From: Paracoccaceae bacterium
GTDB taxonomy: Bacteria > Pseudomonadota > Alphaproteobacteria > Rhodobacterales > Rhodobacteraceae
Direction of reading: 5' to 3'
Assembly: GCA_018222585.1 (NCBI GenBank)
Contig: JAAFAB010000001.1
Coordinates: 532,198 to 596,197 of the forward strand
DNA length: 64,000 bases
Positions 51,162-62,547 of the stretch are shown piece by piece (position 1 is the first letter of the stretch; every line of letters begins with the position of its first letter). The notes under the pieces were generated by a model that ran no database searches, had not been told where the DNA came from, and worked only from the letters and a program-made list of their open reading frames with translations. The translations under genes and the position numbers were made by a program.

Positions 51162-53558
51162 ATGACTCTTCCCGCCCCCTTCCCCGACTGGTTCGCCAAG
51201 CGCGGCTGGCAGATCCACCCGCACCAGCAGGAGATGCTGGCGCGAAAGGACGAGGCCGCGCTGCTGCTGATCGCGCCCACCGGGGGCGGCAAGACGCTGG
51301 CCGGCTTCCTGCCGACGCTGGTCGAACTGGCCGATGGCGCCCACAAGGGCCTTCATACGCTCTATATCTCACCGCTGAAGGCGCTCGCCGCCGACATCCG
51401 CCGCAACCTCTCGACCCCGGTCGAGGAGATGGCGCTGCCGATCCGCATCGAGGACCGCACGGGCGACACCTCCTACACGGTCAAGCGCCGCCAGCGCGCC
51501 GACCCGCCGCATATCCTGCTGACCACGCCGGAAAGCCTGGCCCTGCTGCTCAGCTACGAGGACGCGCCGCGCATCTTCGCCGGGCTGAAGCGGGTGGTGG
51601 TCGATGAGATCCACGCCCTGGCCGAAAGCAAGCGCGGGGATCAGCTGATGCTGGCGCTGGCGCGGCTCGACCGGCTCTGCCCGGGGCTGCGCCGGGTCGG
51701 CCTCTCGGCCACAGTCGAGGACCCGCCCGCGCTGGCACATTTCCTCGCCCGCCACCCCGATCCCTGCACCATCCTGCAGGCCGACCCGGGCCCCGAGCCC
51801 GACATCTCGATGCTGCAGACCGAGGCCGCCCCGCCCTGGTCCGGCGGCGGCGGCGCTTATGCCATCCCCGAGGTGCTGGACGAGATCCGCCGCCACCGCA
51901 TCACGCTGATCTTCCACAACACCCGCGCCCAGGCCGAGATCTTCTTCCACACCCTCTGGATGGCGAACGACGAGGGCCTGCCGATCGGCATCCACCACGG
52001 CAGCCTCGACCGTCAGCAGCGCGAGAGGGTGGAAAAGGCCATGGTGCAGGGGCGGCTGCGCGCCGTGGTCTGCACCGGCTCGCTGGACCTCGGGATCGAC
52101 TGGGGCGACGTGGACCTGGTGATCCAGGTCGGCGCGCCGAAGAACGTCAAGCGGCTGGTGCAGCGGATCGGGCGGGCGAACCACCGCTACAGCGCGCCCT
52201 CGAAGGCGCTGCTGGTGCCCGCCAACCGCTTCGAGGTGGTGGAATGCGTCGCCGCCCTGGAGGCGGTGAAGGACAACGACCTCGACGGCGACCCGCGCGG
52301 GCCGGGGCCCAGGGACGTGCTCTGCCAGCAGATCCTGATCGCCGCCTGCTCGGGGCCCATCGACCCGGATGCGCTCTTTGCCGAGGTCACCTCGGCCGGC
52401 CCCTACGCCGCCCTCACCCGTCCGGACTACGACGCCTGCCTGGATTTCGTTGCTACCGGCGGCTACGCCCTGCGCAGCTACGACCAGTGGCAGCGCCTGA
52501 AGCAGCGCCCCGACGGCCAGTGGCAGTTGCGCGATCCCCGCGCGGCCCAGCTGATCCGCATGAACATCGGCACGATCCAGGACAGCGACACGCTGAAGGT
52601 GCGGATGAAGCGCGGCGGCGGGCGGGCGCTCGGCGAGGTCGAAGAGGGCTTCGCCGCCAGCCTCACCCCCGGCGACACCTTCCTGATCGGCGGCCGCATC
52701 GTGCGCTACGAGGGCCTGCGCGAGTTGACCGTCGAGGTCTCCCGCGATCCCGGCCGCAAGCCGAAGGTCGCCGTTTTCTCGGGCACCAAGTTCGCCACTT
52801 CGACCCAGTTGTCGCACCGTATCCTGCGGATGTTCCGGCAAGACAGCTGGCCCGAGCTGCCCGCCGCCACCGCCGAATGGCTGGCGCTGCAACGCGAAGT
52901 CTCGCGCCTGCCCCAGCCGGGCCGGCTGCTGGTCGAAAGCTTCCCCCATGACGGGCGCCAGCACCTCGTCGCCTATGGCTTTGCGGGTCGCAACGCCATG
53001 CAGACCCTCGGCCTGCTGCTGACCAAACGGATGGAGGAGATGGGCCTCGCTCCCCTCGGCTTCGTCGCCACCGACTACGCCACGCTGATCTGGGGGCTGG
53101 ACGCGGTGAGCGACCCAGGCCCGCTCTTCGACCGCACCGCCCTGCGCGAGGGGCTCGAGGGCTGGCTGGCCGGCAACGCGGTGATGAAACGCACCTTCCG
53201 TGCCTCGGCCACCATCGCCGGGCTGATCAACCGGGTGACGCCCCAGGCCCGCAAGTCCGGGCGGCAGGCGACGTTTTCCTCGGACATCCTCTACGACACC
53301 CTGCACCGCTACGACCCCGACCACCTGCTGATGCAGGTCACCCGCGAAGAGGCGATGCGCGGCCTGGTCGATTTCGGCCGCATCGAAGAGATGCTGGACC
53401 GGATCAACGGCATCGACCACCTCGCCCTGTCCCGCGTCACCCCTCTGGCCGCGCCGCTCTTCCTCGAAGTCGGCAAGGTCCCGGTGGAAGGTGAGGGCCG
53501 CGCCCGCCTGGAGGAAGCCGAGGCCGAGCGCCTCATGCAGGAGGCTGGCCTGGCCTGA
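51162..53558 (+). CDS. Ligase-associated DEXH helicase (Lhr-type)
   Basis: 798 residues, the length of the short Lhr form found with bacterial ATP-dependent DNA ligase. Motifs: APTGGGKTLAGF (Walker A, near residue 40), VVDEIHALAESKRGDQL (DEIH), GLSATVEDP, FHNTRAQAEIFF, GSLDLGIDWG and QRIGRANHR. The C-terminal Lhr core follows (about 430-780). It is a 3'-5' helicase in DNA repair. The pdeM gene lies 268 bp downstream; the ligase and exonuclease genes of the usual set are not in the window. Confidence 0.94.
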   Translation: MTLPAPFPDWFAKRGWQIHPHQQEMLARKDEAALLLIAPTGGGKTLAGFLPTLVELADGAHKGLHTLYISPLKALAADIRRNLSTPVEEMALPIRIEDRTGDTSYTVKRRQRADPPHILLTTPESLALLLSYEDAPRIFAGLKRVVVDEIHALAESKRGDQLMLALARLDRLCPGLRRVGLSATVEDPPALAHFLARHPDPCTILQADPGPEPDISMLQTEAAPPWSGGGGAYAIPEVLDEIRRHRITLIFHNTRAQAEIFFHTLWMANDEGLPIGIHHGSLDRQQRERVEKAMVQGRLRAVVCTGSLDLGIDWGDVDLVIQVGAPKNVKRLVQRIGRANHRYSAPSKALLVPANRFEVVECVAALEAVKDNDLDGDPRGPGPRDVLCQQILIAACSGPIDPDALFAEVTSAGPYAALTRPDYDACLDFVATGGYALRSYDQWQRLKQRPDGQWQLRDPRAAQLIRMNIGTIQDSDTLKVRMKRGGGRALGEVEEGFAASLTPGDTFLIGGRIVRYEGLRELTVEVSRDPGRKPKVAVFSGTKFATSTQLSHRILRMFRQDSWPELPAATAEWLALQREVSRLPQPGRLLVESFPHDGRQHLVAYGFAGRNAMQTLGLLLTKRMEEMGLAPLGFVATDYATLIWGLDAVSDPGPLFDRTALREGLEGWLAGNAVMKRTFRASATIAGLINRVTPQARKSGRQATFSSDILYDTLHRYDPDHLLMQVTREEAMRGLVDFGRIEEMLDRINGIDHLALSRVTPLAAPLFLEVGKVPVEGEGRARLEEAEAERLMQEAGLA

Positions 53559-53591
53559 ACCGTTTCAGGGTCGGCCTGACGGCCGATGCCT

Positions 53592-53628
53592 CCGGCGGGA
53601 GTATTTTCAGCCTGGTGATGATGCAGGG
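53592..53628 (-). repeat. Dispersed intergenic repeat, copy C
   Basis: On the minus strand it contains CATCATCACCAGGCTGAAAATACT. It forms the left arm of a 33-bp near-perfect inverted repeat with copy D, with only about three mismatches and a 79-bp spacer. The spacer holds a hairpin, GAGAGC-N6-GCTCTC (53660-53677). Confidence 0.85.
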
Positions 53629-53707
53629 TTCGACAGAGGGGCAGCCTCCTTCTGCCATCGAGAGCGTGCAAGCTCTCACAGCGAAAGTAGGCCACCCGGA
53701 CTGGCAC

Positions 53708-53780
53708 CCCTGCATCATCACCAGGCTGAAAGTACTCCGGGGGGAGACGCCGCAGGCGGCGGGGGGCAGAGCCCCCTTCC
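53708..53780 (+). repeat. Dispersed intergenic repeat, copy D
   Basis: It opens CCCTGCATCATCACCAGGCT, then AAAGTACTCC, a G-run and a GGGGGGCAGAGCCCCCT-type hairpin, like copies A and B. It is the right arm of the inverted pair with copy C and ends about 45 bp before pdeM. Confidence 0.85.
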
Positions 53781-53826
53781 CCCTCGCCCCTTGCCTTCGC
53801 CCCTGCCGCTTGGCAAGACCCCTGCC

Positions 53827-54477
53827 ATGGACGGTTACGCCTTCACCCTTGCCGGAGCCGAGCTGCTGGCCCTGCCCTCCGGTGCGCTCTACTGGCCCGC
53901 GCAAGGTCTGCTTTGCGTCTCGGACCTGCACCTTGGCAAGGCCGAGCGGATGGCGCGGCGGGCGCTCTCCCCCCTGCCCCCCTATGAGACACAGGACACC
54001 CTGGCCCGGCTCGAAGAAGCGCTGGAGCTGACCGGGGCTGAGACCGTGGTCTGCCTTGGCGACAGTTTCGACGACGATGCCGCGGCCCGCGCGCTGCCAC
54101 CGAAGGACCGTCTCTGGATCACTACCCTGCAAGCGGGGCGGCGCTGGATCTGGATCGAGGGCAACCATGATCCCGGCCCCGTCGATCTTGGCGGAGAGCA
54201 TCTGTCCGAGCTGGCTCTCGGCCCGCTCACCTTTCGCCATATCGCGGAGACGGCGGCGCGGGGCGAGGTCTCCGGGCACTACCACCCCAAGGCCGGCCTG
54301 CGCGGCCGCTGGCGGCCGGCCTTCCTCTACGACGCCGCGCGGCTGATCCTGCCCGCCTTCGGCACTTACACCGGCGGGCTGCGCAGCGATGCGCGGGAAC
54401 TCCGCGCACTGATGGCCCCCGACGCCCGGGCCGTGCTCACCGGAGAGACCGCCCGGGTGATCCCCATGCCCCGCTGA
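53827..54477 (+). CDS. pdeM: Ligase-associated metallophosphoesterase
   Basis: 216 residues. The calcineurin-like metal motifs are intact: SDLHLGKAE (about residue 33), GDSFDDD, GNHDPGP and SGHYHPKAGL. PdeM proteins occur with the Lhr-type helicase and ATP-dependent ligase in a repair operon and act as nucleases or phosphodiesterases. Start ATG 53827 (MDGYAFTLAG). Its link to the helicase gene is interrupted by the inverted repeat pair. Confidence 0.92.
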   Translation: MDGYAFTLAGAELLALPSGALYWPAQGLLCVSDLHLGKAERMARRALSPLPPYETQDTLARLEEALELTGAETVVCLGDSFDDDAAARALPPKDRLWITTLQAGRRWIWIEGNHDPGPVDLGGEHLSELALGPLTFRHIAETAARGEVSGHYHPKAGLRGRWRPAFLYDAARLILPAFGTYTGGLRSDARELRALMAPDARAVLTGETARVIPMPR

Positions 54478-54785
54478 CGCCGGCAGGCAATATCACTTTC
54501 CAGACAAGCGCGCAGCATCCGGCGGGGAGGGGCGAATGACCGCGGAATGTGCCTTTATGGGAATCCGAGGGACGGCACCCGGTCGCTCGTTTCAACCCGC
54601 GGACCTGAAAGTGATATTCGTTGTCAGATGGATAGGTGATCTTCCTGATGTTGCCCAGACGCAGCTCCTGCGACGCCAAAAGGTTGCAGAAGTGACTCCC
54701 GTCGCCAGCCCGGGCGGAGGCTGAGCCGAGACTGGGCCAGGGCCCGGATTCCACAATCCATGCCTGAACCAGACGCCTTCGTATC
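54478..54785. other. Intergenic region between pdeM and fhs, no convincing gene
   Basis: 308 bp of lower GC and non-coding look. An inverted repeat AATATCACTTTC (about 54488-54499) and GAAAGTGATATT (about 54608-54619) encloses about 110 bp. A 62-codon frame at 54536-54724 and an opposing frame span it, but neither has an RBS or recognisable domain. It may be a degenerate gene or a structured RNA; I cannot decide. Confidence 0.45.
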
Positions 54786-56459
54786 CTAGAAGAGTCCTTC
54801 GATCTGGCCCTCACTGTTCAACCCGATGCCCTCTGCGGCGGGGGTGCGCGGCAGGCCCGGCATGGTCATGATCTCACCGCAGATCGCCACGATGAAGCCC
54901 GCGCCGGCGCTCAGCCGGACCTCGCGGATCGGCACCCGGAAGCCCTCGGGAGCGCCGCGCAGCGACGGGTCCGCGGAGAAACTGTACTGGGTCTTGGCCA
55001 TGCAGACCGGCAGGTGGCCAAAGCCCGCGGCCTCCCACTCCGCCAGCTGGGTGCGGATCTTCGCATCCACGTCGATGCCCTCGGCCCGGTAGATGCGGCG
55101 GGCGACAGTCTCGATCTTCTCCAGCAGCGGCATGGCGTCCGGGTAGAGCGGGGCGAAGTCAGCCTCGCCCGCCTGCACCACCTCGACCAGGCGACGGGCC
55201 AGCGTCTCGGTGCCCGCGCCGCCCTCGGCCCAGTGGGTGCAGAGGAAGACCTCGGCCCCCTGCCCCTCGACATAGCTCCGCAGCGCCGCCAGCTCGGCTT
55301 CGCTGTCGCCGTCGAAACGGTTGATCGCCACCAGAACCGGCAGGCCGTAGCCCCGCAGGTTCTCCAGGTGCCGCCCAAGGTTGGCGCAGCCCCGGGTCAC
55401 CGCCTCGGCATCCTCGACCCCGAGGTCGGCCCGCGCCACTCCGCCCGACATCTTCAGCGAGCGGATTGTGGCGACCAGCACCGCCGCATCGGGCGCCAGT
55501 CCCGCCTTGCGGCACTTGATGTCGAGGAACTTCTCGGCCCCGAGATCGGCACCGAAACCCGCCTCGGTCACCACGATATCAGCAAGGCTCAGCGCGGTGC
55601 GCGTCGCGATGACCGAGTTGCAGCCATGGGCGATATTGGCAAAGGGGCCGCCGTGGACGAAGGCGGGGGTGTTCTCCAGCGTCTGCACCAGGTTCGGCTG
55701 CAGCGCCTCGCGCAGCAGGACCACCATGGCGCCATCGGCCTTCAGGTCGCGCGCGGTGACCGGCGCCTTGTCGCGACTGTAGCCGACGATGATCCGGCCG
55801 AGGCGCGCCTGCAGGTCGGCGAGGTCCGTCGCCAGGCAGAGGATGGCCATGATCTCCGAGGCCACGGTGATGTCGAAACCGGACTGGCGCGGGAAGCCAT
55901 TGCCGGGCCCGCCAAGCGCCGTCACCACGTCGCGCAGGGCGCGGTCGTTCATGTCCATCACCCGCCGCCAGGTGACGCGGCGGGCGTCGATGTCCAGCGC
56001 GTTACCCCAGTGGATATGGTTGTCGATCATCGCCGCCAGCAGGTTGTGGGCGCTGGTGATGGCGTGGAAATCGCCGGTGAAATGCAGGTTCATCTCTTCC
56101 ATCGGCACCACCTGGGCATGGCCCCCGCCCGCTGCCCCGCCCTTCATCCCGAAGCAGGGGCCGAGCGACGCCTCGCGCAGGCAGATCGCCACCCTCTGCC
56201 CGATCCGCGCCAGCCCGTCTCCGAGGCCGACGGTCGTGGTCGTCTTGCCCTCGCCGGCGGGCGTCGGCGTGACGGCGGTGACCAGCACCAGCTTGCCGCG
56301 GGGCGCGCCCAGCCCGGCGAGGAAATCGCGGTCGATCTTGGCCTTGTCCCGGCCATAGGGCAGCACCGCCGCCTCGGGGATATCGAGGCGGGCGGCGATC
56401 TCGAGGATCGGACGTTTGGCGGCGGCGCGGGCGATCTCGATATCAGAGGGCTGGGGCAT
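54786..56459 (-). CDS. fhs: Formate--tetrahydrofolate ligase
   Basis: 557 residues, monofunctional. The ATP-binding P-loop [19 protein letters not shown] (about residues 62-80) and [28 protein letters not shown] are diagnostic. It joins formate and tetrahydrofolate with ATP to 10-formyl-THF in one-carbon metabolism. In Rhodobacterales this often serves methylated-compound or glycine use. The gene stands alone here. ATG 56459 begins [13 protein letters not shown]. Confidence 0.96.
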   Translation of the reverse strand: MPQPSDIEIARAAAKRPILEIAARLDIPEAAVLPYGRDKAKIDRDFLAGLGAPRGKLVLVTAVTPTPAGEGKTTTTVGLGDGLARIGQRVAICLREASLGPCFGMKGGAAGGGHAQVVPMEEMNLHFTGDFHAITSAHNLLAAMIDNHIHWGNALDIDARRVTWRRVMDMNDRALRDVVTALGGPGNGFPRQSGFDITVASEIMAILCLATDLADLQARLGRIIVGYSRDKAPVTARDLKADGAMVVLLREALQPNLVQTLENTPAFVHGGPFANIAHGCNSVIATRTALSLADIVVTEAGFGADLGAEKFLDIKCRKAGLAPDAAVLVATIRSLKMSGGVARADLGVEDAEAVTRGCANLGRHLENLRGYGLPVLVAINRFDGDSEAELAALRSYVEGQGAEVFLCTHWAEGGAGTETLARRLVEVVQAGEADFAPLYPDAMPLLEKIETVARRIYRAEGIDVDAKIRTQLAEWEAAGFGHLPVCMAKTQYSFSADPSLRGAPEGFRVPIREVRLSAGAGFIVAICGEIMTMPGLPRTPAAEGIGLNSEGQIEGLF

Positions 56460-56694
56460 GGGGGTCTCCGGGGCTGTATTGCCGACACAGCCTAGCGCGG
56501 TCGGCGGAGGCTGCCAAATGTCCCGCGCGGCGCCACGTCATGCGCACCCCGCATGGCGGGACTTCCCAAGGGTCGGGTATCCCCTACTGGAAGGAAAATA
56601 AAACTTGTGGAAAAGACTGCGGGAACTTTTTGCCTTCACACGCCGTTAATTCCCCATAACGGACGATGCCTCCATAGCTGCCAAGGAGAGAGAA

Positions 56695-56769
56695 ATGAGA
56701 TCCGCTGCCCTCGTCGTTTTCCCGAGCTTTGCCGCCACGGTCATGCTGGCCGTCGCCCTGCTCGGCTGA
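56695..56769 (+). CDS. Small hydrophobic peptide gene, 24 codons
   Basis: ATG to TGA encodes MRSAALVVFPSFAATVMLAV followed by ALLG, a single membrane-spanning stretch. A strong RBS (AAGGAGAG) lies five bases before the ATG, and a rho-independent terminator follows 60 bp after the stop. The upstream 110 bp are AT-rich and include a possible promoter (TTGCCT, 17-bp spacer, CCATAA). It is in an intergenic region between fhs and a MOSC gene on the other strand. It may be a free small membrane protein; no downstream gene on the strand makes a leader-peptide role less likely. Confidence 0.6.
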   Translation: MRSAALVVFPSFAATVMLAVALLG

Positions 56770-56828
56770 CGTCCCCCCCGCCGGCGCGCGCTGTCCCCCG
56801 CGTTGCCCGGCCCTTTTCCCTCGGAAGG

Positions 56829-56860
56829 CCCGGACCATCGTGTCCGGGTCTTTCTTTTTC
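56829..56860 (+). terminator. Rho-independent terminator after the small peptide gene
   Basis: CCCGGAC pairs with GTCCGGG, followed by TCTTTCTTTTT. Its presence with nothing but the 24-codon ORF upstream shows a short dedicated transcript. Confidence 0.85.
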
Positions 56861-56881
56861 CAGGTCAGGCTTATTTGCAGG

Positions 56882-57490
56882 TCACGTCTTTGCGCTCTCC
56901 AGCCCCTCGGCCAGGTACGCCCACGCGGGTTGCGCCGGAATGTGCAGGCGGATCTCCTCGCCAACGCTGAAGCTGCCTTCGCGTTCGACCCAGGCGGTGA
57001 CACCGCGCTTGCCCTTGGCCGAGGGCTTGAACAGCTTGCCGTGGCCGGGCTGCACCTTCTCGATTTCCCGGGCGGGCAACTGACAGGGCTGGTTCTCCAT
57101 GTCGACGGTCAGCGTCGCACCCGACGCTGCCTGCAGCCGGGACGAGGGCGGGACATGGGTGAAATCCGGGATGCCCTCGATCACCATCGTCGCCCCGAGC
57201 AGGGCGGGGTCCAGCGCCTCCAGACCCATGGCCCCGGCGATCTGCGCGAGTTCCTCGGCCGAGATCACCGAGAACTGGCGCACGTTGCGGATCTCCGTAT
57301 TGCGGGGATATTGCGTCAGCACGCGCGAGCAGGAGGGCCGCGTCAGCCCGCCATGATCCTCGCCCTCGGGTCCGGCGAAACGGGCCACAAGCCTCTCGAC
57401 AGGCTGCGAGGGCAGCCCGGCCGCGCGGTCCGGGACAGTGCCAAGCCAGGTGATGCGGCCGGTGAACTTTGTGGCGACAAGGGCGGGCAT
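56882..57490 (-). CDS. MOSC-domain protein
   Basis: 202 residues. The MOSC (molybdenum cofactor sulfurase C-terminal) core includes GLTRPSCSRVLTQYPRNTEIRNVRQFSVIS and the later PGHGKLFKPSAKGKRGVTAWVEREG. These proteins often bind molybdopterin or transfer sulfur to it; many are of unknown role. ATG 57490 has AGGAGA upstream; longer extensions of the frame are GC-rich noise. No molybdenum gene is adjacent. Confidence 0.8.
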   Translation of the reverse strand: MPALVATKFTGRITWLGTVPDRAAGLPSQPVERLVARFAGPEGEDHGGLTRPSCSRVLTQYPRNTEIRNVRQFSVISAEELAQIAGAMGLEALDPALLGATMVIEGIPDFTHVPPSSRLQAASGATLTVDMENQPCQLPAREIEKVQPGHGKLFKPSAKGKRGVTAWVEREGSFSVGEEIRLHIPAQPAWAYLAEGLESAKT

Positions 57491-57639
57491 ATGGATCTCC
57501 TGCTGGCTGGGGGGGCCTGGGCCCGGTTCGGCGCAGGTTCGCCCCGCGCGTGGGCAAGGGCAAGTCGAAAGCGCGCGCCGGAGCTTGAGCCGGACCGGGA
57601 CAGGGTGGAGCCGGTAGGCCGCAGCAGGCCGGCGGCAAA

Positions 57640-57668
57640 GAAAAAGGCCGGAGCAGTGCTCCGGCCTT
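57640..57668 (-). terminator. Terminator after ftsH
   Basis: On the minus strand AAGGCCGGAGCA pairs with TGCTCCGGCCTT and is followed by a TTT run (the AAAAA at 57641 on the plus strand), 23 bp beyond the ftsH stop. Confidence 0.88.
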
Positions 57669-57690
57669 CCACATCTCTGGTTCCCGGCGA

Positions 57691-59607
<1,917 letters not shown>

Positions 59608-59687
59608 GAAAGGTCTCCCCTAGATCTTACTCGTCATGCGCCTAGCATAAGGGCGTCTGGGATTAAATAAGCTTGATCGCCGCCGGT

Positions 59688-60956
59688 TCAATGCGCGAGC
59701 AGGGCGGCGTGAAAGGCATCCTCGTCGCGGGTCAGCTCGGCCGCCCATCCGCGTCCGAAACCCGCATGGGGCGCAGAGACCAGTCTATCACCCAGCCAGA
59801 CCGAAGGATAGCCCAGCAGGGAACGGTAGGGCAGCCCGCCGGCACGCCAGTCCTCGCATTGCGCCAGGCCATCTTCGCCCAGGGCGCGGATCTCGCAGCC
59901 AGCCTCGGCAAGGGCCCCGCCCCCCGGCGCCCGCAGGCGCCAGCGCCGGTCCCAAAGCTCGGAAGGACCGCAACGGGTGGACTGCACGGCGGAAAATTCA
60001 CGGCTGATACGCACGTCCCGCGGAGTCACGGTGACCAGGCAGCCATGCAGGGACATGCCGGTGCCCGAACGCACCGCCTCCTGCGCCAGAGCCAGGGTGC
60101 GACGACGCGGCGGATAGTCGCTGCCCGAGACCCAGACCAGCGCCTGCGAGAGGATTCGGCGGGCGATCTCGGGCTGCAGAACGCGAAACCCCGAGCGCGA
60201 CAGGACAAGATCGCCGGCCTCGGAGGAGACAAGGCGCTGCGACTCGGAAAAAGCGTACCAACCCAGCGTGGCACGGACCGAAGCGAGGTTCTTGGCGGTG
60301 TCGGCGATCGCCTGGGTGGTCAGCCCGAGGGGCGCCAGCGCGGCCAGCGCCTGTCGGGCCCGCACCCTTTCAAAGCGGGTGTCCTCGTTCGAAGGGTCGT
60401 CGATCCATGTCGCTCCGCGGGCGGTCAGGTAGGCGCGCAGGCTGGTCCGGCGCGCTTCCAGCAGCGGGCGCACCAGGGTCACCGGACCGATGCGGCGGCG
60501 CACCGCCATGCCCGACAGCCCGTCGACGCCCGAGGCGCGCGACAGGCGCATCAGGAAGGTCTCGGCCTGGTCATCGGCGGTATGGCCAAGCGCCACCTGG
60601 CGGATGCCATGGCCGCGCGCCCAGGCGCAAAGCAGGTCGTAGCGGGCCCGACGGGCCTGGTCCTGCAGGTTACCCTCGCCCTGCCAGCCCTCCCAGCGGA
60701 GCACCTCGTGCGGGACCCCGAGCGCAGCGGCGACGCGGCCCACCATGGCGGCTTCCTCGGCCGCCTCTGGGCGCAGCCCGTGGTCCACGGTGACCGCGCG
60801 CAGGGTCAGGTCGCTGCCCGTCACGATCTCGGCCATCAGGTAGAGCAGCGCGAGGGAATCCCCCCCGCCGGAGACCGCCAGACCAATTTCCTCGGCCGGG
60901 CCGGGCAGGAAATGGCCTGCCACGATCTCTTTCAGAAGGGAGGAGGAGTGGGTCAT
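59688..60956 (-). CDS. tilS: tRNA(Ile)-lysidine synthase
   Basis: 422 residues. The PP-loop AVSGGGDSLALL (S29-S34) is present, with HTADDQAETFLMRL further on. TilS converts the anticodon wobble cytidine of tRNA-Ile(CAU) to lysidine with ATP and lysine. It is between cpoB and ftsH. Confidence 0.94.
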   Translation of the reverse strand: MTHSSSLLKEIVAGHFLPGPAEEIGLAVSGGGDSLALLYLMAEIVTGSDLTLRAVTVDHGLRPEAAEEAAMVGRVAAALGVPHEVLRWEGWQGEGNLQDQARRARYDLLCAWARGHGIRQVALGHTADDQAETFLMRLSRASGVDGLSGMAVRRRIGPVTLVRPLLEARRTSLRAYLTARGATWIDDPSNEDTRFERVRARQALAALAPLGLTTQAIADTAKNLASVRATLGWYAFSESQRLVSSEAGDLVLSRSGFRVLQPEIARRILSQALVWVSGSDYPPRRRTLALAQEAVRSGTGMSLHGCLVTVTPRDVRISREFSAVQSTRCGPSELWDRRWRLRAPGGGALAEAGCEIRALGEDGLAQCEDWRAGGLPYRSLLGYPSVWLGDRLVSAPHAGFGRGWAAELTRDEDAFHAALLAH

Positions 60957-60969
60957 CGCGGTCTGGTGG

Positions 60970-61866
60970 TCAGCTGCATCCCTGGCTGATACGGGCCTGC
61001 GCGGCTTCGCCGGCCCAGCTGGATCCCGGGAAGCGGCTGCCCACTTCGCCGAGCGTCACGCAGGACTCGGGCTGCTGGCCGAGCTGGCCCAGCAGAACGC
61101 CCAGCCGGTAGAGCGACTCGGGCGCGGTGTCGCCCTTGGGCGCAGCGGAGAAGGCGTCGAGATAGGCGCGGGCGGCGGTCTTGGTGTCGCCCTGCCCTTC
61201 CAGCGCACGGCCCCGGCCCAGATCGGCGCCGGCCGACAGCGGGCTGCCGGGATAGGTCGCCTTGAAGGTCTCGTAGCCGGTCAGCGCGCCAGCATAGTCG
61301 CCCTGCGCCAGCTTGTCGGCGGCGGCCTGGAAATCGGCCTCTTCGCTGACCGCCAGCTGCGGCGCAGTGCCGGGATCGGCAGGAGCCAGGGGCGCCGAGG
61401 CAACCTCGTTGCCCGCCTGCGGAAGGGCGCCACCGCCCAGCGTGCTGGTTTCGCCAAGCTGGGACAGATCCCCGCCCTCAAGCTCGACCAGGCGGAACTC
61501 CAGGTCGCCAATGCGGTTGGTGCCGTCGGTCACGACCCGGTCGACGCGATGCTCCAGCTCTTCGGTGCGCGCGGTCAGGCGGCGCATCTCGGCCTCGATG
61601 GCGTTCAGCCGGTCCAGCTGGCTGCCGCCGGTCGACAGCTCGGACGGGGCGCCGGTGGTCGAAAGCTCGCGCTTCAGGCCCTGGATCTCGACGTTGAGCA
61701 CGGTGAGCTGCTGGCGGATATCTGCCAGCGTGGCGGCGCGATCCTGGGCGAAGGCCCCGGGATCGAGCGGTGCCAGCAGGACCAGCACCGCAAGACCGCA
61801 GCCCGCGGCAAGCCGACGGGTGATCCGGTGCGGCCGGCGGCCCCCGGAGGTCATCAGAAATCGCAT
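60970..61866 (-). CDS. cpoB: Tol-Pal system protein CpoB (YbgF)
   Basis: 298 residues: signal peptide (about 1-41, ending GAFA), an N-terminal trimeric coiled coil (about 45-115: ADIRQQLTVLNVEIQGLKREL, cut short here), a linker, and C-terminal TPR repeats (about 175-290). It links the Tol-Pal system with peptidoglycan synthesis in the periplasm. ATG 61866 follows AGGGAG. It is co-directional with pal and tilS. Confidence 0.92.
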   Translation of the reverse strand: MRFLMTSGGRRPHRITRRLAAGCGLAVLVLLAPLDPGAFAQDRAATLADIRQQLTVLNVEIQGLKRELSTTGAPSELSTGGSQLDRLNAIEAEMRRLTARTEELEHRVDRVVTDGTNRIGDLEFRLVELEGGDLSQLGETSTLGGGALPQAGNEVASAPLAPADPGTAPQLAVSEEADFQAAADKLAQGDYAGALTGYETFKATYPGSPLSAGADLGRGRALEGQGDTKTAARAYLDAFSAAPKGDTAPESLYRLGVLLGQLGQQPESCVTLGEVGSRFPGSSWAGEAAQARISQGCS

Positions 61867-62004
61867 TCGCGTCTCCCTTCTCTGCGGCCCCTGCACCGCT
61901 TCAGGCACGCATGGGCGCCTGCATCCTCGCGCCGGACGCTGTCCCGGCCCCCGACGTGGTTCCATGGCGCCGGGCGCCGGCACGGGCCGGCCCCCGGCGA
62001 CGGG

Positions 62005-62520
62005 TCAAAGTCCGGCGCCTGCCTGCAGCACGGTCACCGCGCGGCGGTTCTTGGCGTAGCAGGCTTCTTCCGAGCAGATCTCGATCGGGCGTTCCTTGCC
62101 GTAGCTGATCGTGCTCAGCCGGTAATCCGGCACGCCTTGGGTCAGCAGGTATTCCTTGACCGAATTGGCGCGGCGCGCGCCAAGGGCCAGGTTGTACTCG
62201 CGGGTGCCCTGCTCGTCCGCATGGCCCTCGATACGGGCCTGGTAGTCGCCGTTGGCCAGCAGCCAGCGGGCTTGCTGGTCCAGGGTCAGCCGGGCTTCGG
62301 GGCTCAGCGTCGACTGGTCGACGGCGAAGAGAACGCGGTCCCCGACGCTTTGCTGGAAATAGGCCGGCGAGGCCGGATCCGAGGCCGTCCCGCTGCCGGC
62401 GCCAGCCGCGCCGTTCAGGTTGGTCACGTTGTCGAAACGGTTCGGGCTCATCGAGCTGCAGCCCGCCAGGCCCAGTCCGAGGGTGGCGGAAAGAAGGATG
62501 GCTTTTGCCAGGTAGGTCAT
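62005..62520 (-). CDS. pal: Peptidoglycan-associated lipoprotein Pal
   Basis: 171 residues. Lipobox LAGC (C21), then the OmpA-like peptidoglycan-binding domain (VLFAVDQSTLSPEARLTLDQQ; IEGHADEQGTREYNLALGARRA; SYGKERPIEICSEEACYAKNRRAVTV, cited in part). It anchors the outer membrane to peptidoglycan. A promoter-like sequence lies just upstream at 62548-62575. Confidence 0.97.
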   Translation of the reverse strand: MTYLAKAILLSATLGLGLAGCSSMSPNRFDNVTNLNGAAGAGSGTASDPASPAYFQQSVGDRVLFAVDQSTLSPEARLTLDQQARWLLANGDYQARIEGHADEQGTREYNLALGARRANSVKEYLLTQGVPDYRLSTISYGKERPIEICSEEACYAKNRRAVTVLQAGAGL

Positions 62521-62547
62521 GCGGAAGGCCTCATATGTTGGTTTTAA

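Noticed and set aside
51369-53420. A 683-codon open frame on the minus strand opposite the Lhr-type helicase
   Set aside because: Antisense shadow; the helicase motifs on the plus strand are complete.
54437-54814. A 125-codon minus-strand frame across the pdeM-fhs gap
   Set aside because: It overlaps the end of pdeM, has no RBS and no recognisable domain; coding potential looks accidental.
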